DNA of 42,329 nt from the NCBI GenBank assembly GCA_017513125.1, contig JAFWDI010000004.1:1-42329 (forward strand), written 5' to 3'. The notes below the pieces were generated by a model. That model did no database searches. It worked only from the letters and a program-made list of their open reading frames with translations, and had not been told where the DNA came from. The translations under genes were made by a program, and so were the position numbers. Origin of the DNA: Lachnospiraceae bacterium. Lineage in GTDB: Bacteria > Bacillota > Clostridia > Lachnospirales > Lachnospiraceae. Below are positions 33,780 to 42,266 of the stretch, piece after piece (the stretch's first letter is position 1; every line of letters starts with the position of its first letter).

Positions 33780-34436
33780 ATGGCCGGTACGACCATCATC
33801 CCTACCAGAATGGAGCTCACGCGCCTGAAGAAGAAGCTCGTGACCGCCGTGCGCGGCCATAAGCTTCTGAAGGATAAGCGCGACGAGCTGATGCGCCAGT
33901 TCATGGATCTCGTGCGCGAGAACATGGAGCTGCGGCGCACCGTGGAAGAGGGAATCGAAAACGCGAACAGGAACTTCGTCATTGCCCGGGCCGGCATGTC
34001 CCAGGCGGCGCTGTCGACCGCGCTGATGACCCCGAAGCAGGAGGTGAGCCTCGAGATCACCGGGCGGAACGTCATGAGCGTCGACGTCCCCGTCATGACG
34101 ACGAAGACGCGCACCGACGATCCGAACGACATCTACTCGTACGGCTTCGCGTTTACTTCGGGCGACCTGGACGACGCGGTGAGATCCCTCGCGGACGTGC
34201 TCCCGGACATGCTGCGGCTGGCCGAGGTCGAGAAGAGCTGCCAGCTGATGGCGGACGAGATCGAGAAGACCCGCCGCCGCGTGAACGCGCTCGAGCACGT
34301 GATCATTCCGGAGACGCAGGAGAACATCCGCTACATCACGATGAAGCTGGACGAGAACGAGCGAAGCTCGCAGGTCCGCCTGATGAAGGTGAAGGACATG
34401 ATGCTGGAAGAGGCGCATCACTATAAAGAAAAATAA
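33780..34436 (+). CDS. ntpD: V-type ATPase subunit D (rotor shaft)
   Basis: The 218-residue protein consists of two long helices forming the central shaft: IIPTRMELTRLKKKLVTAVR at the N-terminus and RRRVNALEHVIIPETQENIR at the C-terminus, both family hallmarks. It is the last gene of the operon. A 98-base space separates it from ntpB, the largest internal gap; it holds only GC-rich sequence with a small GGCGG/CCGCC hairpin. Confidence 0.95.
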   Translation: MAGTTIIPTRMELTRLKKKLVTAVRGHKLLKDKRDELMRQFMDLVRENMELRRTVEEGIENANRNFVIARAGMSQAALSTALMTPKQEVSLEITGRNVMSVDVPVMTTKTRTDDPNDIYSYGFAFTSGDLDDAVRSLADVLPDMLRLAEVEKSCQLMADEIEKTRRRVNALEHVIIPETQENIRYITMKLDENERSSQVRLMKVKDMMLEEAHHYKEK

Positions 34437-34459
34437 GAGGCCGGATCAGCCGGCTCTTT
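34436..34459. terminator. Weak terminator between ntpD and the MATE gene
   Basis: AGAG, bulged G, CCGG pairs with CCGG, CTCT around ATCAG, followed by TTT. It covers the stop of the convergent MATE gene. The T-tract is short. Confidence 0.45.
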
Positions 34460-35864
34460 CCGCGGGAGGCGCGTCGGGGGACGTGCCTCCTGTTTGATTC
34501 TTCGGTCCCTGTGCCGACCGCAGCATCCGGAAGAACACCGGCAGCAGCATGGCCATCATGATCAGAAAGCTGATGTTGTAGCTCCAGTAGACGGTATCCA
34601 TGGTGGGAAATACGTGTACCATGAGTTTACACCAGAGCCCCCGGAACAGCGCGTAGCTGACCAGAGTCGTGATCATGGGCCAAAGCGTGTTCCCGAGCCC
34701 TTTGACGGTTCCCAGGAGACACTGATTTACCGCATAGAACGTATACATCGTGAAATTGATCAGGATGGCGCGCTGTGCGTTCGCAAGGATGGCCGCGTCA
34801 TCCGTGAACAGACCGGTAAACGCCGGCGAGAGCCGGATCAGAATCAGGCTGAGCGGCAGCACGACCAGAATCATCGTAACGATGCTGATCCGGATGCTCT
34901 TTTTCACCCGGTCGATCCGCCCCGCTCCGAGGTTCTGGCCGACGAAGCTCGTCAGGGCAATGCCGTAGGCGAACGCCGGATAGTAGAGGAAGCCTTCCAG
35001 ACGCGCATACAGCGTCATGCCGGCGACAGCCGGCGAACCGAAGCCGTTGATGACGGTCTGCACGATCAGAGATGAGACGCTCATGAAAAATGCCTGAAAA
35101 CCGCTCGGAAGGCCGATACGCATGGTCTCACGGAATTCCCGGAGCGTCAGCAGCCGCGTGCCCGGCCCGGGGCGGTACGCTTCGTTCAGCCGGCCGAGAC
35201 GAAAGATCATCATGGCGGCCAGGAATACCTGTGCGATCACCGTCGCCGCGGCCGCGCCCGCCAGACCCCAGCCGAAACCGGCGACGAAGACCAGATCCAG
35301 GACGATGTTCAGGACCGCCGAGGCGAAGAACGCGAGCATCGGCGAGACCGTGTCGCCGAGAGAACGCAGGATGAGGGAATCGATGTTGTAGATCAGCTGG
35401 GCCGCCATTGACAGCAGGCGGATCCGCAGGTACAGGACCGAGAGGTCCATGATATCAGCAGGGCAGTGCAGCGCGTTCAGAAAAGCAGGCGCGAAGATGA
35501 TGCCGACCACCATGATGGCGAGGCCGATAAGGCAGCTCAGGAGATTCACGGTCCGGATGGTCCGGCGCAGCCGGTCGTACTCCCTGGCGCCGAACAGGTG
35601 CGAGGTGATCACGCTCAGCCCGGACGAGAAGCCGATCAGAAAGTTAATGATCACGGACATGGGCATATGTCCGATGCCGGTCGCGGCGAGCGCGGCGCCG
35701 CCGATGAAACGTCCCACGACGAGCGTGTCCGCGATGCCGTAGAGTTCCTGCAGAAGCTGGGAGATCAGAATCGGCACGGCGAACAGAAGGAGCGTGCGGC
35801 CGATGGGGCCTTCCTCCATATGTACTTCATGCGGGCCTTTGCTGCGAATGTTACCGGACAACAT
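34446..35864 (-). CDS. MATE-family multidrug/organic-cation exporter
   Basis: A 472-residue protein with twelve predicted membrane helices in two six-helix halves. The N-terminal start segment GPIGRTLLLFAVPILISQLL and the ATGIGHMPMSVIINFLIGFSS stretch are typical of the Na+ or H+ driven MATE family. AGAAGGAG lies nine bases before the ATG at 35864. It is transcribed toward the V-ATPase operon. If the V-ATPase pumps sodium, a Na+-coupled exporter would fit, but the coupling ion is not determined by what I can see. Confidence 0.9.
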   Translation of the reverse strand: MLSGNIRSKGPHEVHMEEGPIGRTLLLFAVPILISQLLQELYGIADTLVVGRFIGGAALAATGIGHMPMSVIINFLIGFSSGLSVITSHLFGAREYDRLRRTIRTVNLLSCLIGLAIMVVGIIFAPAFLNALHCPADIMDLSVLYLRIRLLSMAAQLIYNIDSLILRSLGDTVSPMLAFFASAVLNIVLDLVFVAGFGWGLAGAAAATVIAQVFLAAMMIFRLGRLNEAYRPGPGTRLLTLREFRETMRIGLPSGFQAFFMSVSSLIVQTVINGFGSPAVAGMTLYARLEGFLYYPAFAYGIALTSFVGQNLGAGRIDRVKKSIRISIVTMILVVLPLSLILIRLSPAFTGLFTDDAAILANAQRAILINFTMYTFYAVNQCLLGTVKGLGNTLWPMITTLVSYALFRGLWCKLMVHVFPTMDTVYWSYNISFLIMMAMLLPVFFRMLRSAQGPKNQTGGTSPDAPPAERAG

Positions 35865-36003
35865 GTTTCGAAACTCCTTCTCCGCAGATTTTCATTCGCG
35901 CCGGAGAAGAAAACAAGAACCAGATTTCCTGTATGATTAGATAACAGATAAAGAATTAAAACTGTGCGGGAAACACGAATTCTTGCGCTGAAAACAGAAT
36001 TGG

Positions 36004-36009
36004 TATAAG
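36004..36009 (+). promoter_or_regulatory. Possible -10 of argD
   Basis: TATAAG at 36004-36009, with TTCTTG 18 bases upstream (35980-35985). The 181-base space divergent to the MATE gene is AT-rich; I see no convincing ArgR box. Confidence 0.35.
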
Positions 36010-36045
36010 ATACGTTCTATTATTAATAAAGCGAGGAAAACCGAC

Positions 36046-37236
36046 ATGTCGACGAATGAAATGATTACGGAAGCCGAGCAGCACCTGCTCCACACCTATA
36101 ACCGCTATCCGGTCGTGTTCGACCGCGCGGAGGGCGTGCGCCTCTACGACGCGGACGGGAAGGAGTATCTCGACGCATTCTCGGGCATCGGCGTCATGGC
36201 GTTCGGCTACGGCCACCCGAAGTACACGGCGGCCCTGAAGGATCAGGTCGACCGGCTGACGCATATCTCGAATTATTATTATCATACGCAGCTGGCGGAA
36301 ACCGCACGGAAGTTCACGGAAGCTTCCGGTATGGACCGCGTGTTCTTCACGAACTCCGGCGGCGAGGCCGTCGAGGGCGCTCTGAAGACCGCGCGGAAGT
36401 ATGCCTGGCTGAAAGACGGGCGTACGGATCACGAGATCATTGCGATGGAGCATTCGTTCCACGGCCGCACGTTCGGCGCGCTGTCCGTGACCGGGAAGAA
36501 GGCCTACCGCGATCCGTTCGAGCCGCTGCTGGCTCCGGTGCATTTTGCGGAGTTTAATGATATCGACAGCGTTCGCTCGTATGTGAATGAGAAGACCTGC
36601 GCGATCATCCTCGAGCCCGTGCAGGGCGAGGGCGGCGTGTATCCCGCGAAGCCGGAGTTCCTGCAGGAGCTGCGCGCGCTGTGCGACGAGCGGGACATCC
36701 TGCTGATCTTCGATGAAGTGCAGTGCGGCATGGGGCGCACCGGATACATGTTCGCATGGCAGGGCTACGGCGTGAAGCCGGACGTCCTGACCTCGGCGAA
36801 GGCGCTCGGCTGCGGCGTGCCCGTGGGCGCGTTCGCGATGACGCAGAAAGTCGCTGACGCTTCCCTGGCCGCGGGAGACCACGGCAGCACGCTGGGCGGA
36901 AACCCGCTCGTGTGCGCCGCGATGAACGCGGTCTTCGACATCTTCGAGGAGGATAAGATCCTGGAGAACGTGCGCGAGATGACGCCTTACATGGAGCGGA
37001 AGCTCGACGAGCTGAAGGCGAAGCACGCCTGCATCACGGATCGGCGCGGGCGCGGCTTTTTCCAGGCGCTCGAGTGCAGCGGGCCGGTGGCGGAAGTCAT
37101 TGACCGCGCGCGGGAAGCGGGCGTGATCCTGATCAATGCCGGCGCGAACGTTCTCCGCATCATCCCGCCGCTGATCTTCACGAAGGCGGAGATCGACGAG
37201 ATGTGCGCGGTGCTTGACAGAGCACTGGAAGGCTGA
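36046..37236 (+). CDS. argD: Acetylornithine aminotransferase-like class III aminotransferase
   Basis: The 396-residue PLP enzyme matches ArgD: FSGIGVMAFGYGHP, the NSGGEAVEGALKTAR phosphate loop, HSFHGRTFGALS, the DEVQCGMGRTG Asp, and PLP Lys in SAKALGCGVPVGA. It would convert N-acetylglutamate semialdehyde to N-acetylornithine with glutamate. No other arginine genes are in the window, so a related 4-aminobutyrate or succinylornithine specificity cannot be excluded. Its last codons contain the promoter of the tmRNA gene. Confidence 0.9.
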   Translation: MSTNEMITEAEQHLLHTYNRYPVVFDRAEGVRLYDADGKEYLDAFSGIGVMAFGYGHPKYTAALKDQVDRLTHISNYYYHTQLAETARKFTEASGMDRVFFTNSGGEAVEGALKTARKYAWLKDGRTDHEIIAMEHSFHGRTFGALSVTGKKAYRDPFEPLLAPVHFAEFNDIDSVRSYVNEKTCAIILEPVQGEGGVYPAKPEFLQELRALCDERDILLIFDEVQCGMGRTGYMFAWQGYGVKPDVLTSAKALGCGVPVGAFAMTQKVADASLAAGDHGSTLGGNPLVCAAMNAVFDIFEEDKILENVREMTPYMERKLDELKAKHACITDRRGRGFFQALECSGPVAEVIDRAREAGVILINAGANVLRIIPPLIFTKAEIDEMCAVLDRALEG

Positions 37237-37242
37237 TATATT
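37214..37242 (+). promoter_or_regulatory. tmRNA promoter inside the 3' end of argD
   Basis: TTGACA (37214-37219), 17-base spacer, TATATT (37237-37242). The -35 lies within argD coding sequence and the -10 directly follows its stop. A hairpin TCGGCCC-GTGA-GGGCCGA (37249-37266) begins at the expected start and would be in the precursor 5' end. Confidence 0.8.
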
Positions 37243-37272
37243 GTCGTATCGGCCCGTGAGGGCCGACCCTGA

Positions 37273-37611
37273 GGGGCCGTACTGGTTTCGACGGGGGTCA
37301 TGAAGTTCTGGCAGCCATCCGCGGATCGTGACCGCGTTATCAAAACGAAGAAAAAATAAACGCAAACGATAGAGTAGCGTACGCGGCGTAAGCCGCCGGC
37401 AGCCCGAGGTCCCGAACGCCCCGGTCACTGCCGCCATGAAGGTTCGGGAACCCCAGCGGCCTAAGCTTTGCGGCCGCGGGAGCGAAATGAAGCTACCCGT
37501 GAGGTGAGCCTGTTCGCCGGCGCCCGCGCGGGGAATTTAAAAGACGGACTGTGATGGGAGATACCGGAATGGATCGGCTTTCGGACAGGGGTTCGACTCC
37601 CCTCGGCTCCA
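37273..37611 (+). ncRNA. ssrA: Transfer-messenger RNA (tmRNA)
   Basis: The 5' end GGGGCCGUACUGGUUUCGAC and the 3' end GGTTCGACTCCCCTCGGCTCC are the hallmarks of tmRNA. Acceptor arms GGGGCCG (37273-37279) and CGGCTCC (37604-37610) pair with a G-U at the third pair, the alanine identity element. The resume codon GCA is at 37362, and the tag reads A-N-D-R-V-A-Y-A-A then TAA (37362-37391). CCA is not encoded and must be added. It rescues stalled ribosomes with SmpB, whose gene is not in the window. Confidence 0.96.
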
Positions 37612-37625
37612 TAAAGTATTCGGCA

Positions 37626-37653
37626 GAAGACCCGCGGTTTTCCGCGGGTCTTC
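37626..37653 (+). terminator. Hairpin terminator after tmRNA
   Basis: GAAGACCCGCGG (37626-37637), TTTT loop, CCGCGGGTCTTC (37642-37653): a perfect 12-bp stem. The downstream T-tract is lacking, so it may act with Rho or as a processing signal. Confidence 0.65.
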
Positions 37654-37697
37654 GCGTATCCGAACCGCTTTGGTGAGAATGTTCTGAAATTGTTGCA

Positions 37698-37726
37698 TTG
37701 AATGCCTGCACCGCCCGGCGTATGCT
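37698..37726 (+). promoter_or_regulatory. Promoter of the ETEA-repeat lipoprotein
   Basis: TTGAAT (37698-37703), 17-base spacer, TATGCT (37721-37726). Confidence 0.6.
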
Positions 37727-37758
37727 TGCTTTGATCATAGATATGAGGAGGCCTGATA

Positions 37759-38352
37759 ATGCACAGAAAGAAATTACATATGAGCCTGATCATCGCCCTG
37801 ACCCTCTGCGCCGCACTGGCGCTCGCCGCCTGCGGTTCGCGCGGCTCGGAGGAACCGGCCGAGACGCAGCCGCATACCGAGGCGGCCGCGGAAACGGAAG
37901 CCGCGCCCGAAACTGAGGCGGCACCTGAGACCGAAGCGTCTGAAACCGAGGCGGCCCCGCAGACCGAGGAGGCATCCGAGACCGAAGCCGTTCCGGATGC
38001 ACAGCCGGCTCCTGCCGACGATCCGTACGTCGGGACCTATGTCGAGACCCAGGGCGAGCGCGCCACCATGGTGATCGAGTATTACGAAGGCATGTATTAC
38101 GTCACGGTCGACTGGTCGTCCGGCCCGGAGGATCACTCCCACTGGACCTTCCACGGCCATTTTGACGATGACGGCATGATGGAGTACTTTAACGGCCTGA
38201 AGACCGTCGATCAGCCGGACGAGAGCGGCGACCTGATCCCGGTCATGGAGTATAATTACGGCGCGGGATCCATTCGCATGACGGCGGAGGGCATCGTCTG
38301 GGACGACGAACAGGAGCATGCCGCCGACGGACTGGTGTTCGCGGCGCAGTGA
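37759..38352 (+). CDS. Lipoprotein with Glu/Thr/Ala repeat stalk
   Basis: A 197-residue exported protein: basic start, hydrophobic core, lipobox L-A-A-C, then about 60 residues of imperfect repeats of the type E-T-E-A-A-P. A globular C-terminal domain follows (DPYVGTYVETQGERATMVIE, then WTFHGHFDDDGMMEYFNG). The stalk would carry the domain out through the cell wall. GAGGAGG precedes the ATG. The domain looks like a small beta-barrel of the kind common in Clostridial lipoproteins; I do not know its ligand. Confidence 0.82.
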   Translation: MHRKKLHMSLIIALTLCAALALAACGSRGSEEPAETQPHTEAAAETEAAPETEAAPETEASETEAAPQTEEASETEAVPDAQPAPADDPYVGTYVETQGERATMVIEYYEGMYYVTVDWSSGPEDHSHWTFHGHFDDDGMMEYFNGLKTVDQPDESGDLIPVMEYNYGAGSIRMTAEGIVWDDEQEHAADGLVFAAQ

Positions 38353-38408
38353 CCTGCGGCGGCCGCGCATTTCGGCGGCTCTTCGGTATCGTCGGAGAAT
38401 AAACAGAA

Positions 38409-38436
38409 AAGCATGATCTTCGGATCATGCTTTTTT
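38409..38436 (+). terminator. Terminator after the ETEA-repeat lipoprotein
   Basis: AAGCATGATC-TTCG-GATCATGCTT with a stable UUCG-type tetraloop and T6. Confidence 0.93.
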
Positions 38437-38562
38437 CTTTTGACCGTAAGAAGTGGGGCGAACCCGAATAATTGTCCGTGTGGAAATGACCGTGAACAAG
38501 TACAATATGGATATAAGAGGAGCGAAGAGGAACCGTATTGATCTGAATGAAAGGAGCTGCAT

Positions 38563-38940
38563 ATGAAGATCACAGCGCAGTATACGACGCTGATCGTCGG
38601 GAATCTGAAGGAATCGACCGCATTCTACCGTGATGTGTTGGGGTTTCGGGAAGGGTATCATGTGGACCTGCCCGGAGGCGCGATCACGATCATGGAGACC
38701 GACGGCGCGAGTGTGGAACTGATCATGCACGAGGCATTTGAGGTCGGTATGTATTCGATCGGAACGGATGTGGATGACCTGGACGAAGTGATCCGGCATC
38801 TGGAGGCAAACGGATATCATACGACCGGTCCGATCATTCCCACGACCGTAGGACGTCAGACGTTCGTGCTGGATCCGAACGGCGTCCGGATCTGCCTGAT
38901 CGAGCATTCGGACGAGTACCGGAAAAAGTATATGCATTGA
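38563..38940 (+). CDS. VOC/glyoxalase-fold protein
   Basis: A 125-residue protein of the vicinal oxygen chelate fold made of two beta-alpha-beta-beta-beta units: TTLIVGNLKESTAFYRDVLG at the start and RQTFVLDPNGVRICLIEHS at the end. Proteins of this type are glyoxalases, dioxygenases or antibiotic-binding proteins. Metal ligands are not clear: Glu in the last strand (IEH) is present but a His at the first strand is not. An AAAGGAG site precedes the ATG. It may be co-transcribed with the MATE gene that follows. Confidence 0.85.
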   Translation: MKITAQYTTLIVGNLKESTAFYRDVLGFREGYHVDLPGGAITIMETDGASVELIMHEAFEVGMYSIGTDVDDLDEVIRHLEANGYHTTGPIIPTTVGRQTFVLDPNGVRICLIEHSDEYRKKYMH

Positions 38941-39042
38941 AAGCCAAAGATGAACTGATCCGTGCTTTTCGCACCATGTGTGATAATTGCCCCGAACAGG
39001 GGACGTTCGAGATCCATCGCGGCTGTCAGGAGGATCCGGACC

Positions 39043-40413
39043 ATGCCGGAAACCCGAAAAGAACCGTTTTTCACCAGAAACCGCTCTTTCTACAGAGCGC
39101 TGTTTACGATGCTCATCACGCTGGCGCTGCAGAACCTGATCGCGTACAGCGTGAACATGACGGACAACATCATGCTGGGCAGCTACAGCCAGCCGGCCCT
39201 GTCCGGCGCTGCAGCCGTAAACCAGATCTTTTTTATCGTACAGCAGCTGGCGCTCGGTATCGGCGACGGTCTGGTCATTCTGGCCGCGCAGTACTGGGGC
39301 GAAGGGCGCGTCTCGCCCATCCGCAGGCTGACCGGCACGGCGATGAAATTCGGCGTGCTCTGCAGCGTGATCATCATCGCCCTGTGCATGCTGATGCCTG
39401 CCCGGCTCCTCGGAATCTTCACGCGGGACGCCGCGATCATTGCCGAGGGAACGTCGTATCTCTCCATCATTCAGTTCACATTTCTGTTCTTTATCATGAC
39501 GCAGGTGCTGATGGCGGCGCTGCGAAGTGTGGAGGTCGTGAAGATCTCGTTCTATATTTCCATCGTTTCGCTGGTCGTCAATGTCGGCATCAATTACACC
39601 CTGATCTTCGGCCGGTTCGGTATGCCCGAGCTAGGCGTCCGGGGAGCCGCGATCGGAACGCTCGCTGCCCGCATTCTGGAATTCGTGATCATTCTCATCT
39701 ATGTCCTGCGCATCGATAAACGCCTGAAGCTGTTTTCGGAGCGCTTCCTGAAGCGGGATGCCGCCCTGACGAAAGATTACTTTCGGACGGAAGTCCCGAT
39801 CCTTCTGAGTTCGCTGCTCTGGGCGGTCTCCGTGCCGATGCAGACCGCGATCCTGGGACACCTGTCTTCGGATGCGATCGCGGCGAATTCCGTGGCGACG
39901 ACCTTTTATCAGTACCTTAAGGTGATCGTGCAGGCCATGTCGGCGGCGTCCGCCGTCATGATCGGCCGGGCCATCGGCATCGGAAAGATGGAGCGCATCC
40001 GCTCCGACGCGCGCACTCTGGCGGTCATCGACGTGATCATCGGGCTGATCCTGGGCCTGCTGCTGTTCGCGCTGCGCGGCCCGCTGCTCAGTCTGTACCG
40101 GATCGATGACTCCGCCCTGCAGCTGGCGGACCGGCTGATCGTGATCATGAGCGTGGTCATGGTGGGAATGTCATACCAGATGCCGGTCAGCTTCGGCATC
40201 ATCCGCGGGGGAGGAGACGCACGCTTCACGATGATCATGAACATGATCAGCACCTGGGCGATCGTGATGCCGCTTTCGTTCCTCGCCGCTTTCGTCTGGA
40301 AGTGGCCGGTGCCGTTCGTCGTCATGGCCATCCAGTCCGACCAGATCTTCAAGGGACTGCCGACCTTCATCCGGTTCCGGAGCTATAAGTGGATACGGAA
40401 ACTGACTCGCTGA
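39043..40413 (+). CDS. MATE-family exporter (second copy, different subfamily)
   Basis: The start at 39043 (MPETRKEPFFTRNRSFYRAL) follows CAGGAGG; a longer frame to 38962 has no such site. The 456-residue protein has twelve membrane helices. Typical stretches are NMTDNIMLGSYSQPALSGAA and RTEVPILLSSLLWAVSVPMQ. It is more like the uncharacterised MATE group common in gut Clostridia than the copy at 34446. A VOC protein directly upstream suggests a small resistance or detoxification pair, which is inference. Confidence 0.9.
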   Translation: MPETRKEPFFTRNRSFYRALFTMLITLALQNLIAYSVNMTDNIMLGSYSQPALSGAAAVNQIFFIVQQLALGIGDGLVILAAQYWGEGRVSPIRRLTGTAMKFGVLCSVIIIALCMLMPARLLGIFTRDAAIIAEGTSYLSIIQFTFLFFIMTQVLMAALRSVEVVKISFYISIVSLVVNVGINYTLIFGRFGMPELGVRGAAIGTLAARILEFVIILIYVLRIDKRLKLFSERFLKRDAALTKDYFRTEVPILLSSLLWAVSVPMQTAILGHLSSDAIAANSVATTFYQYLKVIVQAMSAASAVMIGRAIGIGKMERIRSDARTLAVIDVIIGLILGLLLFALRGPLLSLYRIDDSALQLADRLIVIMSVVMVGMSYQMPVSFGIIRGGGDARFTMIMNMISTWAIVMPLSFLAAFVWKWPVPFVVMAIQSDQIFKGLPTFIRFRSYKWIRKLTR

Positions 40414-40446
40414 TATTTTCCGGCCTCATCGGGCTCTGCCGCCCGC

Positions 40447-40881
40447 TCAGCCCAGAACCCCGATAAGGTCGCCCGCATCGTAGGCGATCCCGGTCCAGCT
40501 GCCGCGGTTTTTCATCTCATCATCGAACAGGATGTCGCGGTCGGTATGCGCGAACTGTTCTTTGGCATTACCGAAAGAAGTGATAATGATCTCATCCCAT
40601 TTCACGCCTGGCAGGTGTTTCTTCAGCCAGGCGAGCTTTTCACGCGTGACTGCGGTATCATAATCGGCGTCGCTGTTCTTCGCCAGCCAGGAAACGATGC
40701 CCAGCCGGAAGCCGCCGCGCTGGAGCCGGTCCAGAGACCGCGCGAAACGGTCCATGTCGAGAAGAGGCTCCGCGATCCTGTAAGGGGTGGGATCGTGATC
40801 GATCAGCTGTTCGAGCCAGTTATCCACACCGTACAGATCCACGAAAGTGCCGTCCATATCAAAAAAGACCGTTCTGTTCAT
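40447..40881 (-). CDS. Small HAD-family phosphatase (5'-nucleotidase type)
   Basis: From the ATG at 40881 the product is 144 residues, with AGAGGTA upstream. HAD motif I is FFDMDGTFVD with the two Asp, motif II the Ser in GIVSW, and motif IV DILFDDE. Its size and the DNWLEQLIDHDPTPY segment resemble deoxyribonucleotidase-like or NT5C-type HAD proteins with a small cap. The substrate is probably a nucleotide monophosphate or another small phosphate ester; the sequence does not tell which. Confidence 0.82.
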   Translation of the reverse strand: MNRTVFFDMDGTFVDLYGVDNWLEQLIDHDPTPYRIAEPLLDMDRFARSLDRLQRGGFRLGIVSWLAKNSDADYDTAVTREKLAWLKKHLPGVKWDEIIITSFGNAKEQFAHTDRDILFDDEMKNRGSWTGIAYDAGDLIGVLG

Positions 40882-41062
40882 CGCGTACCTCTTTTCGTCA
40901 TTCGATTTCCGGTGCATCCTTTGCCTTTCCGACCTGATTTTCGCATTTCCGCCGTCCTAAAAAACTCCCTCGCAGAGAACGGCCGTCCGATCCCTGCCAA
41001 ATCATGGTATACTGCCTTCGGCGTCAGGGAACAGGCTCGCAGAATTACATCAGGAAAGGATA

Positions 41063-41602
41063 ATGCTTGTGAAAACCAGAGACATTACATTTTTAGCTGC
41101 CGGCATCGCGCTCTTCGTGGCATTGTCCATGTGCCTGCGGGTCCCTGTATTCGAAAACTATTATCTCTGCCTGGGATATGTCGTGATGACCGTCTATATC
41201 TGGTGCTTTAAGTGGTATGAAGGCGCGGTCATCGGCTGTCTGGGAGTGATTTTGTACTGCATCATTGGCGGCCTGGGCTTTAACGGCATGCCGGGATGGG
41301 CAGTGGGGAACCTCGTCATCGGGCTGATCATCGGCCTGCCGATCAAGCGCATAAAGAAGATCGAACGAAAGCCGATGCAGGTGTTGGCGGCAGCGGTAGT
41401 TGCCGTTATCGCCGCATTTGCTGGGATACTGATCGTGAAGTCCCTGATCGACAGCTTCGTCGTCGGTCAGCCTTTCCCCGTCAGATTCGTGAAGAATACG
41501 ACATCTTTTGTTTCCGACGCGTTTATGATCGTGGTGAGCCTGCCGGTCTGCGTTCTCGTGGAAAAGTATGCGCAGAAGGCGCGTTACAAAGAAGAACCGT
41601 GA
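41063..41602 (+). CDS. ECF transporter S component (vitamin-type uptake)
   Basis: A 179-residue protein of five to six membrane helices. The pattern LGYVVMTVYIWCFKWYEGAV with GLGFNGMPGWAVGNLVIGLI resembles the substrate-binding S components of energy-coupling factor transporters. These pair with a shared EcfA-A'-T module encoded elsewhere. The bound vitamin is not predictable here; no riboswitch is recognised in the 145-base leader, which has only a TATACT -10. AAAGGA precedes the ATG. Confidence 0.78.
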   Translation: MLVKTRDITFLAAGIALFVALSMCLRVPVFENYYLCLGYVVMTVYIWCFKWYEGAVIGCLGVILYCIIGGLGFNGMPGWAVGNLVIGLIIGLPIKRIKKIERKPMQVLAAAVVAVIAAFAGILIVKSLIDSFVVGQPFPVRFVKNTTSFVSDAFMIVVSLPVCVLVEKYAQKARYKEEP

Positions 41603-41700
41603 CGGCAAAAGCGGGGTGATCATCCGTACTTCCGCCAGTCCGAACAAGGCTGCGGAAGATGATAGAACGGATAGTCCTTTGATCCCGACACAGCCTTTCC

Positions 41701-41722
41701 GGCCCCTGCGAGGGGCCTTTTT
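41701..41722 (+). terminator. Terminator after the ECF S component
   Basis: GGCCCC (41701-41706), TGCGA loop, GGGGCC (41712-41717), then T5. Confidence 0.85.
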
Positions 41723-41732
41723 GGGACAGGAA

Positions 41733-42266
41733 ATGATCCATAATGGTTCCATGAGCAGATTGATCACATCATCTTTTGAAGAAAACGGCGTTATGAAGTA
41801 TGGCCTTTTCGAAGAGGGCGGCGGTTCGGATACCCCTTACAGCTTAGACTGGAAGCCGCTGGCTTTTGACACGGAAGAGGAGGCCGAAGCCCGGCTCGCG
41901 GCGCTGGCGGCGGAGCGGGCCCGGGAGGACAGGGCAGAGCCCTTTACGCCGGAGCAGGCGGAACTCTACGCGGAGAGCTGCCGGTGGAAGTTCGCCGTGA
42001 CCTATGCCGCGTCCGCGCCGCACGAGTACTGCGTAAAGAAATGGCTGGCGGAGGAGGATCGGCTGCTGTATGAGCGGTTCGTCGCCACGATCCGGGCGCA
42101 TGCCGTGACCGGATTTTTTTACGGACATAAGAATGACTATCTGATCCTGGGGAGCCATTATTACTGGTTCATGCCATTGCCCGATAACGTCGCGGCCGAT
42201 CTGGTCAACCGGACGACGACGGACCATTTGGAATACAGGGACGGAGCGTATTATTATAAAAGATAA
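41733..42266 (+). CDS. Hypothetical acidic cytosolic protein
   Basis: The likely start is the ATG at 41733 (weak ACAGGA) or 41751; the open frame reaches further upstream but through the terminator. About 177 residues, no signal or membrane helix. The N-terminal half is Glu/Ala-rich and probably helical (DTEEEAEARLAALAAERARE). The C-terminal half is aromatic (GFFYGHKNDYLILGSHYYWF) and ends in RDGAYYYKR. I do not recognise a family. It follows a terminator so has its own promoter, which I could not place. Confidence 0.6.
   Translation: MIHNGSMSRLITSSFEENGVMKYGLFEEGGGSDTPYSLDWKPLAFDTEEEAEARLAALAAERAREDRAEPFTPEQAELYAESCRWKFAVTYAASAPHEYCVKKWLAEEDRLLYERFVATIRAHAVTGFFYGHKNDYLILGSHYYWFMPLPDNVAADLVNRTTTDHLEYRDGAYYYKR

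Noticed and set aside
37889..37995. Simple repeat tract as a phase-variation site
   Set aside because: The ETEA codon repeats are imperfect in DNA sequence, with mixed synonymous codons, so slippage is unlikely.
40918..41062. Riboswitch ahead of the ECF S component
   Set aside because: No motif of the THF, TPP, preQ1, FMN or cobalamin classes can be recognised, and the transcribed leader after the -10 is under 60 bases.
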